From assembly GCF_050433565.1 (NCBI RefSeq), contig NZ_JBNPWZ010000003.1:248001-312000 (forward strand): a stretch of DNA of 64,000 nucleotides, read 5' to 3'. The stretch comes from Ornithinibacillus bavariensis (GTDB lineage Bacteria; Bacillota; Bacilli; Bacillales; Amphibacillaceae). Shown here in pieces: positions 8,697-17,880 of this stretch (the first letter of the stretch is position 1; each line of letters opens with the position of its first letter). Position numbers and translations under genes: made by a program. Below the pieces are notes generated by a model. That model made no database searches and had not been told where the DNA came from. It saw only the letters and a list, made by a program, of their open reading frames with translations.

Positions 8697-11123
8697 TTAC
8701 GATCTTACATATGAATTAAACTTCTCATTAACTGCTGCAATTACTTTTTGATAAGACTCTTCTACTTCTTTATCAACAAGTGTCCGTTCTGGATCTTGAT
8801 ATAGTAGACTGTACGCTACTGACTTCTTACCTTCTGGAAGGTTCTCTCCTTTATACAGGTCAAAGATATGGACTTGCTTAACAAGTGGCGCTCCTACTTC
8901 TTCAATAGTTGCCTGAACATCGCCTGCATTTATTTGGTCATCCAATATAAAAGCAATATCCCTTGTAATCGATGGGTATCTTGGAATTGCTGTATATGTT
9001 GGTTCATAACGATGAACTTCCAAGACTTTTTCTAGATTAATATCAAACACATAGGTTTCTTTTAAATCCAATTCTTTTTCTAAAGCAGGATGTAATTGAC
9101 CTATAAATCCAATACTTTCACCATCTACTAATAAGCCTGCGGTACGGCCTGGATGCATATCTGGTAATTGAGCTTGTTGGATGGATAATTCAAGCTCCAA
9201 ATGGTCAAATAAACCTTCTACTATACCTTTTACAACATAAAAATCCACTTTTTTATTTTCTTGTTGCCAAAGATGCTCTAACCATTTACCAGAAAGAACA
9301 CCCGATAGACGTAATTGTTCATTTGGTTGTTTTGTAAGTTCTTTTTCCTCTGTAATAAAGATTGAACCTAATTCGTAGTATGCTATATTGGATTGGTTTC
9401 TCGCTAGGTTATAGCTAACGGTTTTTAATAGCTCTGGCAAGATACTTAAGCGCAAGAATTTATGATCTTCACTCATTGGCATAGCAAGGCTTATAGGCTC
9501 TGGATTTAATGATTTAATCTCAGGACTAATTAACTTGTTAATTAATGATTCACTAGTCAACGAATAGGTTCTTGTCTCAGATAAACCTACACCCTCTAGA
9601 TAGTTTTTCACTGCTCTTCGTAAGTGCTGTCTTTTTGTTAAGCCACCAGCTTGTGCAGTTCCGGTTGGTAATGTATATGGGAGATTATCATAGCCAAAGA
9701 TTCGAGCTACTTCTTCTAGCATATCTTCAAAGATTGTTATATCACCACGACGTGTTGGTGCAAACACTTTAAAATGCTCTCCTTGTTGCTCAAAGTTAAA
9801 TTGAAGTCTTTCAAGGATTTTAGCTATCTCATCAGATGCAATATCGGTTCCAAGTCGGTTATTAATGGTAGCTGTATCCATTTCAACAACCTGTTCAGAA
9901 CGATCCAACACATCAGCCTCTACGACACCTTCTAGTACTTTTCCTCCTGCATATGCTTCCAGAAGATGACATGCTCGTAGGCCAGCATGTTTCACGCGAT
10001 TTGGGTCAATCCCTTTTTCATAACGAGTGCTCGCTTCACTACGTAAACCTGTTGCTTTTACGGTTTTACGGATGGAGATGGAATCAAAATAGGCAGCTTC
10101 TAATAAAATAGTTTTCGTCTCACTAGAAACTTCTGTATTTGTTCCACCCATTACTCCTGCTAAGGCAATTGGCTCTTTACCATTTGTTATTACAAGATTT
10201 TCCGAAGTTAATGTTCGCTCTACATCATCTAAGGTAACAATTTTTTCCGCCTGTTTTGCAGGGCGGACTACAATTTCCTTGGAGTTCAATTTATCATAAT
10301 CAAAGGCATGTAGTGGCTGTCCATATTCCATTAATACATAGTTCGTAATGTCCACTACATTATTGATTGGACGTACACCTGCAGCTAAAAGATAATTTTG
10401 CATCCACAATGGAGAAGGCTTAATTTCTACATCCTTAATGATAAAAGCTCCATAGTAAGGATTTAGCTTCTCATCCTCCACCTTAATGGAGATATAATCG
10501 GATGCCTTTTCTGAGATCGTTTTTACCTTCTCACTTGGAAGACTAACAGGTTTATCTAAAAGTGCACCAACCTCATAAGCAACACCAAGCATATTTAAAC
10601 AATCTGCACGGTTAGGTGTAAGGTCAAATTCTAAAATAGCATCATTGGAATTTAAATAAGAAGCGACACTTTCTCCAACTGGAGTGTCTTCTGGAAAAAC
10701 ATAAATTCCCTCTGCATACTCTTTAGGGATGTGCTTCTCATCAAAGCCAAGCTCCTGTAACGAACAAATCATACCGTTAGACTCCACACCGCGAAGCTTT
10801 GCCTTTTTGATTTTGAAGTTTCCTGGTAATACAGCTCCTGGTTTGGCAACAGCAACTTTCTGACCTTGGCGAACATTCGGTGCTCCGCAAATAATTTGCA
10901 GCTTCTCTTCTCCAACATCAACCTGACAAAGGTTTAACTTATCTGCATTCGGATGCTTTTCACATGATTCCACATAACCGATAACCACATTTGTACTCTT
11001 CTCGGCTACATACTCAACACTATCTACCTCAATCCCAGATTTCGTAACCTTTTCCGCTAATTCCTCTGGGCTAATACCATCTATATCTACATAATCCTTC
11101 AACCAATTTAATGAAACTAACAT
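8697..11123 (-). CDS. pheT: Phenylalanine-tRNA ligase beta subunit
   Basis: 808 residues, normal bacterial length. The N-terminal tRNA-binding OB-fold (about 40-150, VVIGYVESCEKHPNADKLNL) is followed by B3/B4 editing modules, the B5 domain, the catalytic-like core and a C-terminal FDX-ACB anticodon-binding domain (YPSITRDIAFILDDQI). With PheS it forms the alpha2beta2 synthetase charging tRNA-Phe and edits mischarged Tyr. It is 15 bases downstream of pheS and shares its T-box leader. Confidence 0.98.
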   Translation of the reverse strand: MLVSLNWLKDYVDIDGISPEELAEKVTKSGIEVDSVEYVAEKSTNVVIGYVESCEKHPNADKLNLCQVDVGEEKLQIICGAPNVRQGQKVAVAKPGAVLPGNFKIKKAKLRGVESNGMICSLQELGFDEKHIPKEYAEGIYVFPEDTPVGESVASYLNSNDAILEFDLTPNRADCLNMLGVAYEVGALLDKPVSLPSEKVKTISEKASDYISIKVEDEKLNPYYGAFIIKDVEIKPSPLWMQNYLLAAGVRPINNVVDITNYVLMEYGQPLHAFDYDKLNSKEIVVRPAKQAEKIVTLDDVERTLTSENLVITNGKEPIALAGVMGGTNTEVSSETKTILLEAAYFDSISIRKTVKATGLRSEASTRYEKGIDPNRVKHAGLRACHLLEAYAGGKVLEGVVEADVLDRSEQVVEMDTATINNRLGTDIASDEIAKILERLQFNFEQQGEHFKVFAPTRRGDITIFEDMLEEVARIFGYDNLPYTLPTGTAQAGGLTKRQHLRRAVKNYLEGVGLSETRTYSLTSESLINKLISPEIKSLNPEPISLAMPMSEDHKFLRLSILPELLKTVSYNLARNQSNIAYYELGSIFITEEKELTKQPNEQLRLSGVLSGKWLEHLWQQENKKVDFYVVKGIVEGLFDHLELELSIQQAQLPDMHPGRTAGLLVDGESIGFIGQLHPALEKELDLKETYVFDINLEKVLEVHRYEPTYTAIPRYPSITRDIAFILDDQINAGDVQATIEEVGAPLVKQVHIFDLYKGENLPEGKKSVAYSLLYQDPERTLVDKEVEESYQKVIAAVNEKFNSYVRS

Positions 11124-11138
11124 TTAATTACCCTCCTT

Positions 11139-12173
11139 TTACGCCTGGTGGAATTGCTTTAAGAAACGATTATCATTCAAATAGAACTGACGAATATCAC
11201 TTACACCATATTTCAGCATTGCAATACGCTCAGGTCCCATTCCAAAAGCAAACCCAGAATAAACTTTAGGATCATAGCCACCCATTTCTAGTACATTTGG
11301 ATGTACCATTCCAGCACCTAAAATTTCAATCCAACCTGTTCCCTTACAAACAGAACACCCTTCACCATGACATACCTTACATGAGATATCCATTTCAACA
11401 GAAGGCTCTGTAAATGGGAAGAAGCTTGGGCGAAGGCGAATATTACGGTCTTCTCCAAACATTTTCTTAGCAAAAATATTAAGTACTCCTTTTAAATCAC
11501 TCATCTTCACGTCTTTATCGACATATAAGCCTTCGATTTGTGTAAATTGGTGCGAGTGTGTGGCATCATCGGTATCTCGGCGATATACTTTCCCTGGACA
11601 AATCATTTTAAATCCTTTTTCACCTTTATATTCACGCATTGTACGAGCTTGTACTGGAGAAGTATGTGTTCTCAGTAATAGTTCATTCGTGATATAAAAT
11701 GAATCCTGCATATCCCTTGCTGGGTGGTTTTTAGGTAAATTTAGTGCTTCAAAGTTGAAATAATCCGTTTCTACCTCCGGACCTTCTCGTACTTCATAAC
11801 CCATTCCGATAAATAAATCCTCAATCTCTTCTATTACCTTCGTTAATAAATGAGGACCCCCTACCTTTACCGGACGACCTGGTAAGGTCACATCAATCGA
11901 TTCTTCCTTTAATTTTTCTTCCAGGGCAGCTTTTTCAAGTAGGTCACTTTTTTCATCGATAGCCTTTGTAATTGCTTCACGTACTTGATTAACAATTTCC
12001 CCAACTACTGGTCTTTCCTCCGGTGAAAGTTTCCCCATACCACGTAATACTTGTGTTAAGGAACCTTTTTTACCTAAATACGCTACTTTAAGTGCTTGCA
12101 ATTCTTTCATATCATTAATTTGTTCTAATGTAGCAAGTGCCTCTTGCTGAATGGCTTTTAATTCTTCTTGCAT
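11139..12173 (-). CDS. pheS: Phenylalanine-tRNA ligase alpha subunit
   Basis: 344 residues from the ATG at 12173 (MQEELKAIQQEALATL). A GGGAGG site lies seven bases upstream, so the longer in-frame extension to 12227, which lies inside the leader RNA, is rejected. There is an N-terminal coiled coil (about 1-85), then the class II catalytic core with motif 2 (GKVYRRDTDDATHSHQF) and motif 3 (FGMGPERIAMLKYG). A Cys4 cluster (CKVCHGEGCSVCKGTGW) is present. It catalyses phenylalanyl-adenylate formation and transfer. Confidence 0.98.
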   Translation of the reverse strand: MQEELKAIQQEALATLEQINDMKELQALKVAYLGKKGSLTQVLRGMGKLSPEERPVVGEIVNQVREAITKAIDEKSDLLEKAALEEKLKEESIDVTLPGRPVKVGGPHLLTKVIEEIEDLFIGMGYEVREGPEVETDYFNFEALNLPKNHPARDMQDSFYITNELLLRTHTSPVQARTMREYKGEKGFKMICPGKVYRRDTDDATHSHQFTQIEGLYVDKDVKMSDLKGVLNIFAKKMFGEDRNIRLRPSFFPFTEPSVEMDISCKVCHGEGCSVCKGTGWIEILGAGMVHPNVLEMGGYDPKVYSGFAFGMGPERIAMLKYGVSDIRQFYLNDNRFLKQFHQA

Positions 12174-12228
12174 GGTTTTACCTCCCATATAAAAAATAAT
12201 AATTAAAATGACTCGCGTCTTAAACAAA

Positions 12229-12492
12229 CAAAAAAGCCCCTATCCCAAAATAAGGGACGAGGCTTTGGTCGCGGTACCACCCTTGTTGACACAGATTGTG
12301 TCCAACTTAAGTTTCGATAACGGATTTTTATCCGGAACACCTTTACTGTAAATCAGGTCCAAGTGTCAGCTCCAGAGTGAATGATTAATCAGTTCATGGT
12401 AGAATTGCTTCCAGTCTGTGGCAATTCCTCCCTGTCAAACCATGTTTATAACTGGTAATCGCTCTTTCATTGCTTTTTACTATTTACATATA
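12229..12492 (-). promoter_or_regulatory. T-box leader of pheST (tRNA-Phe sensing)
   Basis: On the minus strand the conserved T-box AAGGGTGGTACCGCG lies at 12271-12285, followed by a GC-rich terminator hairpin ending in six T (12229-12265). The upstream Stem I region contains TTC at 12379-12381, followed by A, at the same distance from a GAGC motif as the ACC of the thrS leader. I read it as the specifier codon for Phe. Uncharged tRNA-Phe would stabilise the antiterminator. Confidence 0.92.
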
Positions 12493-12498
12493 ACATAG

Positions 12499-12527
12499 AT
12501 TATAGCGATAATACTGCATAATTTCAA
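12499..12527 (-). promoter_or_regulatory. Sigma-A promoter of pheST
   Basis: On the minus strand TTGAAA (12522-12527) and TATAAT (12499-12504) are 17 bases apart, just upstream of the T-box leader and directly after the ysgA stop codon. Confidence 0.75.
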
Positions 12528-12530
12528 TAC

Positions 12531-13277
12531 CTATCCTTTTAGATGATACATTAAGATCCCAGCAGCAATGCTTACATTTAGAGATTCAGCTTTTCCATAT
12601 ATTGGAATCTTCACAATTTCATCTGCAAGCTCTAAAATTGTTCCCTCTATTCCTGCACCTTCATTTCCTAATATAAGTGCTACCTTCGAAGTTGGCTTTA
12701 GTGTATGAAAATCCTTTGAATTGGTCAATGCGCTTGCCCATATACGAAAGCCTTCTTGTTTAAGCTTATTAATTTCAGTAGGTAGGCTTTCTTGAATGAT
12801 AGGAATATGAAATAAGGACCCTTGTGTGGCTCTTATCACTTTATCATTATATAAATCGACAGTTCCTTCTCCTAGCATTACTGCATCAAATCCAGCTGCA
12901 TCTGCAGTACGAATTATCGTACCAAGATTACCAGGATCTTGAATACGATCTAGTAAAAGATAAAGATCTCCATTTATTTCATGACTATTTTTCATTCTTA
13001 CGACAGCCGCAATTCCTTGTGGTGTCTTCGTTTGTGAAATGTGCTGGAAAACATTTTCCGCAACCTCTACAGTAGGTGCATCACACTTCCACGCTGGTAA
13101 TGAAACATCTTCTTGAAGGATTATCTCCAATACATCCCAATTACTTTTAATGGCTTCCTCTATTAAATGGAATCCCTCAATCAAAAATGTTCCCGCTTTT
13201 GTTCGCTCTTTTCTATTATGTAGCTTTCGCCAATTTTTTACTTTTTCATTTTTCACTGATGTTATCAATTTCTTCAT
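12531..13277 (-). CDS. ysgA: SpoU/TrmH-type RNA 2'-O-methyltransferase (YsgA-like)
   Basis: 248 residues from the ATG at 13277 (MKKLITSVKNEKVKNW), chosen because AGGATAGGA sits before it while the upstream ATGs at 13304 lack a ribosome-binding site. The N-terminal substrate-binding domain (1-100) precedes the SPOUT domain with motif 1 (DRIQDPGNLGTIIRTAD), motif 2 (LILGNEGAG) and motif 3 (IPIYGKAESLNVSIAAGI). The family transfers methyl from S-adenosylmethionine to ribose in rRNA or tRNA. Position next to pheS matches B. subtilis ysgA. Confidence 0.92.
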   Translation of the reverse strand: MKKLITSVKNEKVKNWRKLHNRKERTKAGTFLIEGFHLIEEAIKSNWDVLEIILQEDVSLPAWKCDAPTVEVAENVFQHISQTKTPQGIAAVVRMKNSHEINGDLYLLLDRIQDPGNLGTIIRTADAAGFDAVMLGEGTVDLYNDKVIRATQGSLFHIPIIQESLPTEINKLKQEGFRIWASALTNSKDFHTLKPTSKVALILGNEGAGIEGTILELADEIVKIPIYGKAESLNVSIAAGILMYHLKG

Positions 13278-13367
13278 TCCTATCCTATTATCTTCCATCA
13301 TCATACATATTTAAACCTAATCTGGTCAAACTATCCATAGTTTAATCTTAATAAGGGGTGATTTTTT

Positions 13368-13589
13368 TTGGATTTAAATTTACGAAAGGCCATCTTATCA
13401 AATATTGCCACCAATGACCAAAGCCAATTAGAAGCAACGATAGTCGATGCTATTCAGTCAGGTGAAGAAAAAATGCTACCAGGTCTTGGAGTACTTTTTG
13501 AATTAATTTGGAACCAATCCGATACCGCTGAAAAACAAGAAATGATCGAAGCTCTTGAGCAAGGTGTCAAGAATGCAGTATCTGAATAA
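13368..13589 (+). CDS. sspI: Small acid-soluble spore protein SspI
   Basis: 73 residues starting with TTG at 13368 after AAGGGGTG. The sequence is strongly SspI-like (MDLNLRKAILSNIATNDQSQ, TIVDAIQSGEEKMLPGLGVL, FELIW). SspI is a minor SASP made in the forespore and packed in the spore core. Its place beside ysgA, divergent from it, is as in B. subtilis, and it shows the organism forms endospores. I could not assign a convincing sigma-G promoter. Confidence 0.95.
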   Translation: MDLNLRKAILSNIATNDQSQLEATIVDAIQSGEEKMLPGLGVLFELIWNQSDTAEKQEMIEALEQGVKNAVSE

Positions 13590-13598
13590 TTAGAATTT

Positions 13599-13631
13599 GG
13601 AGGTGCCTAATAGGTACCTCTTCTTTTTTAA
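13599..13631 (+). terminator. sspI terminator
   Basis: GAGGTGCC (13600-13607) pairs with GGTACCTC (13613-13620) across a five-base loop and is followed by TTCTTTTTT. Confidence 0.88.
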
Positions 13632-13723
13632 AAAATGAGTCTAAAGACTCAGCAATCTTTTTGGAAGCCACTTTTCCTATTTTTTAGTTAAATTATGTCG
13701 ATTAAGTTTAAAACATCAAGACT

Positions 13724-13758
13724 AAATACCTATTCAATAAAAAGATAGATAGGTATTT
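13724..13758. repeat. Inverted repeat upstream of the DUF/ABC-2 operon
   Basis: AAATACCTAT (13724-13733) and its exact complement ATAGGTATTT (13749-13758) flank a 15-base loop. A second small hairpin, GAGTC-TAAA-GACTC, lies upstream near 13637-13650. They could be weak terminators or an operator; apart from the promoter at 13796 the gap to 13911 shows nothing else. Confidence 0.4.
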
Positions 13759-13795
13759 TACATCATTTTATAATTTTCTTCCTTTTAAAAATTCG

Positions 13796-13824
13796 TTGAC
13801 TGTTTCACATCTTGATGATATACA
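13796..13824 (+). promoter_or_regulatory. Sigma-A promoter of the DUF/ABC-2 operon
   Basis: TTGACT (13796-13801), 17 bases, TATACA (13819-13824). It lies about 87 bases before the first gene start and after the sspI terminator, so the four genes 13911-18544 probably form their own transcript. Confidence 0.65.
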
Positions 13825-13910
13825 ATTGTTGTATTATATTTATTTTTATGTGATATAACCTTACTAAATTAATAAACTAGTACAAAGGTTATTATCGAAA
13901 GGGGATTACG

Positions 13911-15497
13911 ATGGAAGTAAACAATCAAGATGTTCAAGTCAAAAAGAAGGGGTTCAACAAATTACTAGCGATAATTATTGCAGCTGCAATTTTACTAGTT
14001 GGTGGAAGTGTTGCTGCATTTGTACTGTTAGATAATTCGTTAAAAACAAAGTACTTTCTTTCAGAAAAAGAAACCATGAATATGTATGCAGAACAAATGA
14101 AAGAACGCTATGCACCAGAGCTAGAATGGGCAGAAAAATCACTTGAAAAGCCAGTAGAAAACACTTATAAACTATCCGCAGAGATGAATATGCAACTACC
14201 TAGCTCTGGCCCGATCACCCCAGACCAAATACTTAATAATTCTACGTTATCCATTAAAAGTGGTGTAGATCGTAAAGAAAAGATTGCTACAGCAGAAATT
14301 GCTGGTAGCTTCGGTAATTTTGAAATTGATGGTGTGAATTTCTTTCTTACTTCTGACAGCATGATGTTAGGTCTACCGTTTTTAAAAGAGGTACTTCAGC
14401 TTAAAGGTGAAGATTTTGGTAAAGTGATGCAGCAGGTTGATCCTACTACCTTTACAGGTGAGGAAAAAATCGACTTTAGCATGCTATTTGAAGGAAACGT
14501 TCTTCCTGAAAAGGATCTAAAATATATAGAGGAAGAGTACGGAAAATTTATTTATAATGCAATTCCAGAAGAAGCGTTTAAATCTACTAAAGAAACTGTA
14601 AAAATTGGTAATGATAATGTAGATACAGAGAAGATTACATTTCATTTAACTGAAAAAGAAGTAAAATCATTATTATCCGATACATTAGAAAAAATGGCTA
14701 AGGATAAGCGTTTAAAAGAAATTATCCATGAATATGCTGTACAACAAGGTTCTGGTCCATTTGTTTTTGCAGAAAATTCTGATCTAACCATCTCGAAAGA
14801 AGACTTTGAGGAGGCTTACAATACTGGTATAGAAGAAGCTATAAATGGCTTAGATGATTTTGTAATACCAGACGGATTCACTTCCACTATTTGGGTGAAA
14901 AAGGATATTATTGTGAAACGCGATCTCTCTATAGAATTTGGACCATCTGAGGATGATCTTCTCACATTATATATTAAGGGTCATTTAAACCAAGATAGCA
15001 AAGAATTAGCATTTGAATATGACTTTGGTTTTGTTTATGATGACGTTGATCAAGCATTAACACTTGAAGGAACACTTGCAAATAATGATGGAAAGATTAA
15101 GGATTCTATCAAAGTATCTGTTGCAGATATGGAACTTAGCTATAAAACGGATGAAAGCCTGAAGAAAAACAAACGAGACTTTGATCGAACATTCTCCTTT
15201 GTTGAACCTACTGGGTATACACTTGAACTATTCTGGACAGGGAACTCAGAATACGATGGTGACAAGATGAACTCTAAGCATGAAATAACTGTTGCAGGTG
15301 ATGACTTTGAAAAGGATTTAGTTACCCTATTTATTGATAAGGAATCAACCGTTAAAGATTCTATCAAACTACCAAAAGAAGAAGATGTAAAAGATGTCGG
15401 TAGTATGAGCTATGAAGAAATGATGACATACTTTGAAAATGAAGTTTACCCTCAATTTGAGGAGTGGCTAATGAGTGTTATCGGTTTTGGATTTTAA
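13911..15497 (+). CDS. Membrane-anchored extracytoplasmic protein, DUF6583-like
   Basis: 528 residues. A short charged N-terminus is followed by one strong membrane helix (about residues 20-42, LLAIIIAAAILLVGGSVAAF) and then a long polar, Lys/Glu-rich region with no further clear spans. There is no lipobox Cys, so it is a signal-anchor protein facing outside. The region resembles proteins annotated DUF6583 (recalled, not checked). It leads an operon with two ABC-2 permeases and an ATPase, with 30 bases to the next gene. It might be a partner, substrate-handling or immunity subunit of that transporter. Function unknown. Confidence 0.75.
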   Translation: MEVNNQDVQVKKKGFNKLLAIIIAAAILLVGGSVAAFVLLDNSLKTKYFLSEKETMNMYAEQMKERYAPELEWAEKSLEKPVENTYKLSAEMNMQLPSSGPITPDQILNNSTLSIKSGVDRKEKIATAEIAGSFGNFEIDGVNFFLTSDSMMLGLPFLKEVLQLKGEDFGKVMQQVDPTTFTGEEKIDFSMLFEGNVLPEKDLKYIEEEYGKFIYNAIPEEAFKSTKETVKIGNDNVDTEKITFHLTEKEVKSLLSDTLEKMAKDKRLKEIIHEYAVQQGSGPFVFAENSDLTISKEDFEEAYNTGIEEAINGLDDFVIPDGFTSTIWVKKDIIVKRDLSIEFGPSEDDLLTLYIKGHLNQDSKELAFEYDFGFVYDDVDQALTLEGTLANNDGKIKDSIKVSVADMELSYKTDESLKKNKRDFDRTFSFVEPTGYTLELFWTGNSEYDGDKMNSKHEITVAGDDFEKDLVTLFIDKESTVKDSIKLPKEEDVKDVGSMSYEEMMTYFENEVYPQFEEWLMSVIGFGF

Positions 15498-15527
15498 TCA
15501 AATGTTTTTATAAAGCAGGTGAACTTA

Positions 15528-16754
15528 ATGCAATTCCTGAAGTTTGTCCCATTATTCACCAAAAATAATTTCTTGCAACTCAGGAGGAAGTGGCTTTCAC
15601 TTCCTCTTCTTTTACTTTTTCCATTCCTTTTAATCGGACTGGTTACTGTTATTATCGTTTCCTATTTTTCCAATTTAGAAGAAAATCCATTGCAAATTGG
15701 ATTGGTAGACCTAGATCAAACAGCAGAAACTGAGATGGTGATCAGCCTACTTGAACAATCATCACAGCTCGGTGATTTCATACATATGAAGCAAACTTCT
15801 GAACAGAAAGCACAAACAGCTATAGAGAAGGATGAATTCGTGTCTTACATACTTTTTCCAGAGTCATTTACAAAAAAACTCTATTACGGAGAATCGGTAG
15901 TTGTTACAGTTGTAGGGAATCCGAATCGTCAGCTTGAAAGTTTTCTTATTAAAGGTTTAGTTGATAGTGCTGCTCGACATATTAGTGCGTCACAGGCAAA
16001 TATTTTAACGATTAACCATTTTGCTAAACAATTAGATCTTGATACGAAAACTAGAAATGAAATTGTGTTAGCACAGTTTCATGAATTTTTGCTTTATGCA
16101 ATCGGGAAGGACCAATTACTGGATCAAAACAAATTAACCAATAATTCCACCACTTCACCAATAAAATATTTTGGCATTGCAGGAGCGTTCTTTGTTATCA
16201 CGATGTGGACAGTAATGGTCTATCTATTCCTTTATAAAGAGGCATCAAATGAACTACAAACACGAATGTCACTTTATGGTGTTACAGATTTTCAGCAAAT
16301 AGTCGCAAGAATTATAGTTACTGTCTTAATAACTAGTTTACTAGGTGTACTGTTATTTATCGGATTAAATTATTCACTATCTATTTCCATGGACACAGCT
16401 AGTTATGGAAAACTAATTCTGTTCATCGTGTTATATAATCTTACTTTATTATCCTTCTTGGCGTTAATAGAAGCTATCGTGTCCTCACAGATGCTACGGC
16501 TAACCGTACAAATTCTTGTGACCAGCCTCCTACTTCTTGCCAGCGGATCATTACTACCAGCTATATATTTACCATTGTATATTCAAGACATCCTTCCGTT
16601 TATTTTTTCCAATCAAGTTTTTTACTGGTTAGAAGAAATAATGCTTAATGGACGGAATTATGTAGAATTCATTCCCATAATTTTAACGTTGGTAGTCAGC
16701 TTTTTACTACTAATAGGGGCATCGTTTGTAAAGGAGCGTGTGAGAAATGAATGA
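15528..16754 (+). CDS. ABC-2 type transporter permease, first subunit
   Basis: About 408 residues from the ATG at 15528; AGGTGA sits five bases before it, so the in-frame GTG at 15519 is less likely. The layout is that of an ABC-2 exporter permease: one N-terminal span (LLLLFPFLLIGLVTVIIVSY), a large external domain (about 45-215), then five or six spans to the C-terminus. The last eight bases overlap the next gene. Substrate unknown; drug, lipid or peptide export are all possible for this family. Confidence 0.88.
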   Translation: MQFLKFVPLFTKNNFLQLRRKWLSLPLLLLFPFLLIGLVTVIIVSYFSNLEENPLQIGLVDLDQTAETEMVISLLEQSSQLGDFIHMKQTSEQKAQTAIEKDEFVSYILFPESFTKKLYYGESVVVTVVGNPNRQLESFLIKGLVDSAARHISASQANILTINHFAKQLDLDTKTRNEIVLAQFHEFLLYAIGKDQLLDQNKLTNNSTTSPIKYFGIAGAFFVITMWTVMVYLFLYKEASNELQTRMSLYGVTDFQQIVARIIVTVLITSLLGVLLFIGLNYSLSISMDTASYGKLILFIVLYNLTLLSFLALIEAIVSSQMLRLTVQILVTSLLLLASGSLLPAIYLPLYIQDILPFIFSNQVFYWLEEIMLNGRNYVEFIPIILTLVVSFLLLIGASFVKERVRNE

Positions 16755-17880
16755 TATGTTATATGCACGTTTTCTATTGTGGAAAAAAAGACCCTTTTCC
16801 ATGCTATTTTGGTTAATACTGCCTATCATGGGAACGATTCTTATCATAACGATGACTAATTCGATTCAAGAAGATTCCCGTATACCGATTGGATTAGTAG
16901 TAGAGGATGATTCTGCCTTAGCTCATGCGCTTATGGAAAAAGTTAAAGCTTCTAATCTTGTACAGGTATATACTCTTACGGAAGAAGAAGCACTCTATCA
17001 ATTAGAGAAACATGATTTAGACAGTGTTTTTGTCATCCATGATGGGTATGAAAGCTCTATTTTGAAAGGAAAACGAAATAATATTATATCCAGCTATCAA
17101 ACAGATTTGTCCCTTGCTTATGCACCAGTAAAGGAAATGATTGTATCCCTTGTTCAAGAAGAAACAGGTCGTGCTAAAGCAGCACATTTTATCCTAGACA
17201 TGAATGAACAATATAATGGACAAGCATCCTGGACATGGGATGAAATTTCCGAAAAAAGCAAGGAGATTCAACAAGATGAAAATTTATTAAATACAGCTTT
17301 TCGTTATTATCATTCAGAACAACAAGTGGAAAATACGCCATTAATAGCATGGAATACTTGGGGTCTATGGGCAATTTTAAGTTTTATCACTACATTATTT
17401 TTATCGGATTGGGTGATACATGAAAAAACTATGACCGTTACGACACGAATTTCCTTTTTAAGAATGTCGAGAGCTTCCTACTATTTTCAAAATATATGCC
17501 TATATCTCCTACTGTTTTTGCTGTTTGATTTACTTGCAATAACCTTATTCACAGTATTTTTACATGAATTGATATCCGTTCCGTTAGTGATACATATATT
17601 GAGTTTTCGAATTATGATGACAGGACTTGCCTTCAGCATTGCCAATTGTTTTCGCTCCAAAGGCACATTCTATACTGTTACTATATTACTAGCATTAATC
17701 ATTGCAATTATAAGTGGCACTATCCTCCCTATTGAAGGATTTATACCAAAAACACGATTATTAACACAAATTAATCCATTACACGAATTTCTTGCCGGTA
17801 AAATCACTATAATTTGGGGAGTTATTAGTATCTTTTTAGTACTGATTACCCTGTTCAGAAAGGAGAGATTCAATGCTTAA
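16747..17880 (+). CDS. ABC-2 type transporter permease, second subunit
   Basis: 377 residues with the same architecture as the preceding permease: an N-terminal span (FWLILPIMGTILIITM), an external domain of about 180 residues and a C-terminal bundle of about five spans. It overlaps both neighbours by eight bases, so the three transporter genes are probably translationally coupled. The two permeases differ clearly in sequence and likely pair as a heterodimer with the ATPase encoded next. Confidence 0.87.
   Translation: MNDMLYARFLLWKKRPFSMLFWLILPIMGTILIITMTNSIQEDSRIPIGLVVEDDSALAHALMEKVKASNLVQVYTLTEEEALYQLEKHDLDSVFVIHDGYESSILKGKRNNIISSYQTDLSLAYAPVKEMIVSLVQEETGRAKAAHFILDMNEQYNGQASWTWDEISEKSKEIQQDENLLNTAFRYYHSEQQVENTPLIAWNTWGLWAILSFITTLFLSDWVIHEKTMTVTTRISFLRMSRASYYFQNICLYLLLFLLFDLLAITLFTVFLHELISVPLVIHILSFRIMMTGLAFSIANCFRSKGTFYTVTILLALIIAIISGTILPIEGFIPKTRLLTQINPLHEFLAGKITIIWGVISIFLVLITLFRKERFNA

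Noticed and set aside
12174..12227. N-terminal extension of PheS (MFKTRVILIIIFYMGGKT)
   Set aside because: It lies in the T-box leader after the terminator, and the GGGAGG site fits the ATG at 12173.
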